Of a DNA stretch of 64,000 bases, positions 60,246 to 64,000 are shown piece by piece. Within the stretch, counting starts at the first letter, position 1. Every line of letters begins with the position of its first letter. The position numbers were made by a program, and so were the translations under genes. The notes under the pieces were generated by a model that searched no databases, was not told the origin of the DNA, and was given only the letters and a program-made list of their open reading frames with translations. This DNA is from Leptobrachium leishanense (taxonomy: Eukaryota > Chordata > Amphibia > Anura > Megophryidae). The stretch covers positions 32,698 through 96,697 of the forward strand of contig RXON01001459.1 of assembly GCA_009667805.1 (NCBI GenBank), in the 5' to 3' direction.

Positions 60246-61025
60246 CAGGTAGCTTCTGTGATGTCATAAAGGTAGCTGCTGCTCATAAAGCCTGAACATT
60301 CTATGTTCTCTCAGACAAGTCCAAGGCTCTGACACAGCTTCACCTGTATCATCTCCATGGTGCAGAGATCTGCGAATCACTAGGATGTATCTGAAGACTT
60401 GCAGCTAGACTAGGTAAGACCTTAGGTCTTTGGAGGTTCTAGCTGGGAGCGATATTGTTTCCACTGCTACTCATATACCCTTTAAGACCTGCGCTTGGAG
60501 GCTTGATTAGTGGAAGGGAGGGCTTGCCTAATCTGCAGCCGGTTATCCCAATATTATTCTGTTTATAAGGATTGCTTGCTTTAGTGATAGGGGGGCCCCA
60601 AATGTCCATAGATGTCAGGGCGGCTGCAAACGTCCATTAACCTCCCTGGTGGTCTGATTATGGCATTTTTAATGTTAAAGCAGGACAATATTTTGCATGG
60701 GAATTTATATTTTTTTTTGCATCTCCCGCCAGGTCCGGCCCTATGCGTCGCAGCGTGGGAATCCGGATGCAGGATGCCGCGATCGGCCAGAGGACATTGA
60801 AGGAACGCAGGGACAGGGTAGATACAATCCCGAGTGTGGCTCGTGATTAACATTTTTGGTACTGAAAAAGCCAAACTCGGTATTACTGCCAGGGAGGTTC
60901 ATGTCAGGGCAGCCGCAAACCTAGAATTGATGACATCCTATGACATCATACAAGTAGCTTCTGTGATGTCATAAAGGTAGCTGCTGCTCCAAAAGCCTAT
61001 ACATTCTAGGTTCTCTCAGACCAAG
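60246..61025. repeat. Direct duplication flanking a MITE
   Basis: GTAGCTTCTGTGATGTCATA through to TTCTCTCAGACAAGTC occurs at 60248-60320 and again at 60954-61023 with few changes. The second copy leads directly into the AT-rich satellite at 61062. Confidence 0.75.
60638..60899. mobile_element. MITE with CCTCCCTGG ends, TTAA-like site
   Basis: Inverted ends AACCTCCCTGGTGGTCTGAT and AACCTCCCTGGCAGTAATAC. The left flank is TTAA and the right flank TTCA, compatible with a decayed piggyBac-type TTAA site. A mid-element inverted pair is AATGTTAAAG/…TTAACATTTTTGG. Confidence 0.6.
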
Positions 61026-61061
61026 TGATGTCAGTGGCTGGTGAGGCACTGGCTAGTATCA

Positions 61062-62511
61062 GAGCCAGATATATACTGTATGAAACAGAGCCAGATATAT
61101 AGTGCATGAAACAGAGCAAGATATATACTGTATGAAACAGAGCCAAATATATACTGTATAAAACAAATATATACTGTATGAAACAGAGCCAGATATATAG
61201 TGTATGAAACAGAGCCAAATATACTGCATAAAACAAATATATACTGTATGAAACAGCCATATATATATACTGTATGAAACAGACAAATATATATACTGTA
61301 TGAAACAGCCAAATATATATACTGTATGAAACAGACAAATATATATACTGTATGAAACAGAGCCAGATATATACTGTATGAAACAGAGCCAGATATATAC
61401 TGTATGAAACAGAGCCAGATATATACTGTTTGAAACAGAGCCAAATATACTGTATAAAACAAATATATACTGTATGAAACAGCCAAATATATATACTGTA
61501 TGAAACACCGTCAGATATATAGTGTATGAAACAGAACCAAATATACACTGTATGAAACAGTCAGATATATGAAACCAACAAATATACTGTATAAAACAAA
61601 TATATACTGTATGAAACAGCCAAATATATATACTGTATGAAACAGCCAAATATATATACTGTATGAAACAGCCAATATATATACTGTATGAAACAGCCAA
61701 ATATATATACTGTATGAAACAGCCAAATATATACTGTATGAAACACCGTCAGATATATAGTGTATGAAACAGAACCAAATAAATACTGTATGAAACAGTT
61801 AGATATATGAAACCAACAAATATATACTGTATGAAACAGCCAAATATATATACTGTATGAAACAGCCAAATATATACTGTATGAAACAGAGCCAAATATA
61901 CTGTATGAAACAACCATATATATACACTGTAGGAAACAGAGCCAAATATATATACTGTATGAAAGCCAAAAATATATACTGTATGAAACAGCCAAATATA
62001 TATACTGTATGAAACAGCCAAAAATATATACTGTATGAAACAGCCAAATATATATACTGTAGGAAACAGAGCCAAATATATATATACTGTAGGAAACAGA
62101 GCCAAATATACTGTATGAAACAGCCAAATATATACTGTATAAAACAGCCAAATATATATACTGTATGAAACAGCTAAATATATACTGTATAAAACAGAGC
62201 CAAATATATACTGTATAAAACAGAGCCAAATATATATACTGTATGAAACAGCCAAATATATATACTGTATGAAACACCGTCAGGTATATATAGTGTATGA
62301 AACAGAACCAAATATATACTGTATGAAACAGTTAGATATATGAAACCAAAAATATACTGTATGAAACAGCCAAAAATATATACTGTATGAAACAGCCAAA
62401 AATATACTGTATAAGCCAAAAATATACTGTATAAGCCAAAAATATATACTGTATGAAACAGCCAAATATATATATACTGTATGAAACAGCCAAATATATA
62501 CTGTATGAAAC
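61062..62511. repeat. AT-rich satellite, about 24-26-bp unit
   Basis: More than 50 degenerate copies of ATATATACTGTATGAAACAG followed by CCAA or AGCCAA. Spacing varies from about 20 to 30 bp. Every minus-strand frame stays open over long stretches, producing fake hydrophobic proteins (repeats of FHTVYI). No gene. Confidence 0.95.
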
Positions 62512-63440
62512 TCCCTCGTCAGGGGCGCCCCCCAAACTCCCTGTCAGGGGCGCCCCCCAAACTCCTTTTCAGGGCGCCACCCAAACGCCCTTTTCAGGGC
62601 GCCACCCAAACGCCCTTTTCAGGGCGCCACCCAAACGCCCTTTTCAGGGCGCCTCCCAAACGCCCTTTTCAGGGCGCCTCCCAAACGCCCTTTTCAGGGC
62701 GCCTCCCAAACGCCCTTTTCAGGGCGCCACCCAAACGCCCTTTTCAGGGTGCCTCCCAAACGCCCTTTTCAGGGCGCCTCCCAAACGCCCTTTTCAGGGC
62801 GCCCCCCAAACGCCCTTTTCAGGGCGCCACCCAAACGCCCTTTTCAGGGCGCCACCCAAACGCCCTTTTCAGGGCGCCACCCAAACGCCCTTTTCAGGGC
62901 GCCTCCAAAACGCCCTTTTCAGGGCGCCTCCCAAACGCCCTTTTCAGGGCGCCTCCCAAACGCCCTTTTCAGGGCGCCACCCAAACGCCCTTTTCAGGGC
63001 GCCTCCCAAACGCCCTTTTCAGGGCGCCTCCCAAACGCCCTTTTCAGGGCGCCCCCCAAACGCCCTTTTCAGGGCGCCCCCCAAACGCCCTTTTCAGAGC
63101 GCCACCCAAACGCCCTTTTCAGGGCGCCTCCAAAACGCCCTTTTCAGGGCGCCTCCCAAACGCCCTTTTCAGGGCGCCTCCCAAACGCCCTTTTCAGGGC
63201 GCCTCCCAAACGCCCTTTTCAGGGCGCCCCCCAAACGCCCTTTTCAGGGCGCCCCCCAAACGCCCTTTTCAGGGCGCCCAAAACCCTTTTCAGGGCGCCC
63301 CCCAAACGCCCTTTTCAGGGCGCCCCCCAAACGCCCGTTGAGGTCAGGGAGGCCTTTTCAGGGCGCCAACCAAACGCCCTTTTCAGGGCGCCACCCAAAC
63401 GCCCTTTTCAGGGCGCCACCCAAACGCCCTTGTCAGGGCG
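62512..63440. repeat. GC-rich 25-bp hairpin satellite
   Basis: About 37 copies of CGCCCTTTTCAGGGCGCCNC followed by CCAAA. Each unit contains the inverted pair CGCCC/GGGCG around TTTTCA. Sequence identity is high, with variation mainly at one position (A, T or C in GCCNCCC). All three plus frames are open for hundreds of codons because the unit lacks stops. No gene. Confidence 0.97.
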
Positions 63441-64000
63441 CTAATAATATTTTTTTCAGTACATCCACCTATGATGAATGGACATTGGTGAAAGCACAGA
63501 TCTAGACATGTCAAGTGCATCCACATGTCCCTTGCCAATAATTACCCTTTTTATAGATCCTTTACGTTAACCTCTTAATGCCCAGAGGGAAGGGCGGTCC
63601 TTCATGCACGGTTCCCCAGAGGTTTCCCCCAGAGGGGGTTTTTCCTCTCCTCCCAGCTGAAGGATGACTTTTCGTGAGTCCAGAGGTTGCCCAGCTCATG
63701 CCTATTTTAAAAGGTCAAGTCTATATATGTCTTCAATAAACACAGCATTCAATTTAAATATAAAAGTCTCATTATGCTTTTTGTGAAACTGAGAAATGAA
63801 GGAGTTGATTATAGATGGTTTGGAGGGAAAAGGTTTTATTTTTCGTATCTGTGGTGCGTGGGGTATAAGCCACACACACACACACTATACAGAGTGCGAT
63901 GTTTCCAATAGAGGAAATATTTCAAAGTTAAACAAAATACCACAGAAATACAGATATAAAAGCGAGATATGGTGCATCAAAAGTCTCAACACATGTTGAT
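63441..64000. other. PRKCZ intron, nothing recognised
   Basis: No exon, RNA gene or transposon end recognised. Short CA repeat near 63872-63885. Confidence 0.4.

Noticed and set aside
61006..62277. Long hydrophobic minus-strand frames resembling multi-pass membrane proteins
   Set aside because: Translation of the AT-rich satellite; frames drift with unit length and all three are similarly open.
62453..63505. 350-codon plus-strand open frame and two overlapping ones (repeats of PFQGA, PKRPFS)
   Set aside because: A stop-free 25-bp satellite read in all three frames. The period is not a multiple of three, so each frame gives the same peptide; no codon bias or domain.
56623..64000. Upstream PRKCZ exon (ending KKELVHDDE in human)
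   Set aside because: Looked for on the minus strand and not found; probably beyond the window.

Overview
This is a vertebrate nuclear genome window, most likely from a frog. The evidence is two genes with spliced exons, long repeat-filled introns, and a repeat mix typical of anurans: DIRS, Tc1 elements with long inverted repeats, a Penelope-like element, CR1/L2/I-like LINEs, hAT and Harbinger-like MITEs. Species is not resolved. No bacterial, CRISPR or operon features are present. Genes: the plus strand carries the last two coding exons of FAAP20 (2931-3511 and 6814-6886), the ubiquitin-binding subunit of the Fanconi anaemia core complex. The minus strand carries the last nine coding exons of PRKCZ (atypical protein kinase C zeta), from 56622 down to the stop at 18405. 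The nine exons join in phase to 300 residues with no insertion or deletion relative to human PKC zeta residues 293-592. The two genes lie tail to tail, the arrangement known for the human FAAP20-PRKCZ locus on 1p36. Layout: 1-7045 is FAAP20 (introns and 3' end) with an hAT MITE, two Harbinger-like MITEs and an 892-bp inverted-repeat element. 7046-17812 lies between the genes and holds a degraded but structurally complete DIRS retrotransposon (8750-14243). 17813-18404 is the probable PRKCZ 3' UTR. 18405-56622 is PRKCZ. Its introns hold a Tc1 element (19221-20842), a TATA-rich satellite with a 388-bp higher-order period (22030-23439), a CR1 LINE nested in an older repeat (28592-30765), an L2 3' end (36241-37085), a 1-kb hAT element (38015-39044), a Penelope-like element with inverted terminal repeats (about 39960-43140), a second Tc1 (44390-45629) and an I-like LINE (45640-49041). 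56623-64000 is a further PRKCZ intron, with more MITEs and two abutting satellites (61062-62511 and 62512-63440). Most noteworthy: a sequence at 55919-55975 carries every core nucleotide of a type I hammerhead self-cleaving ribozyme, inside a 308-bp direct repeat, and the Penelope-like element carries the same fold once in each inverted arm. All mobile-element ORFs appear broken by frameshifts or missing catalytic residues.
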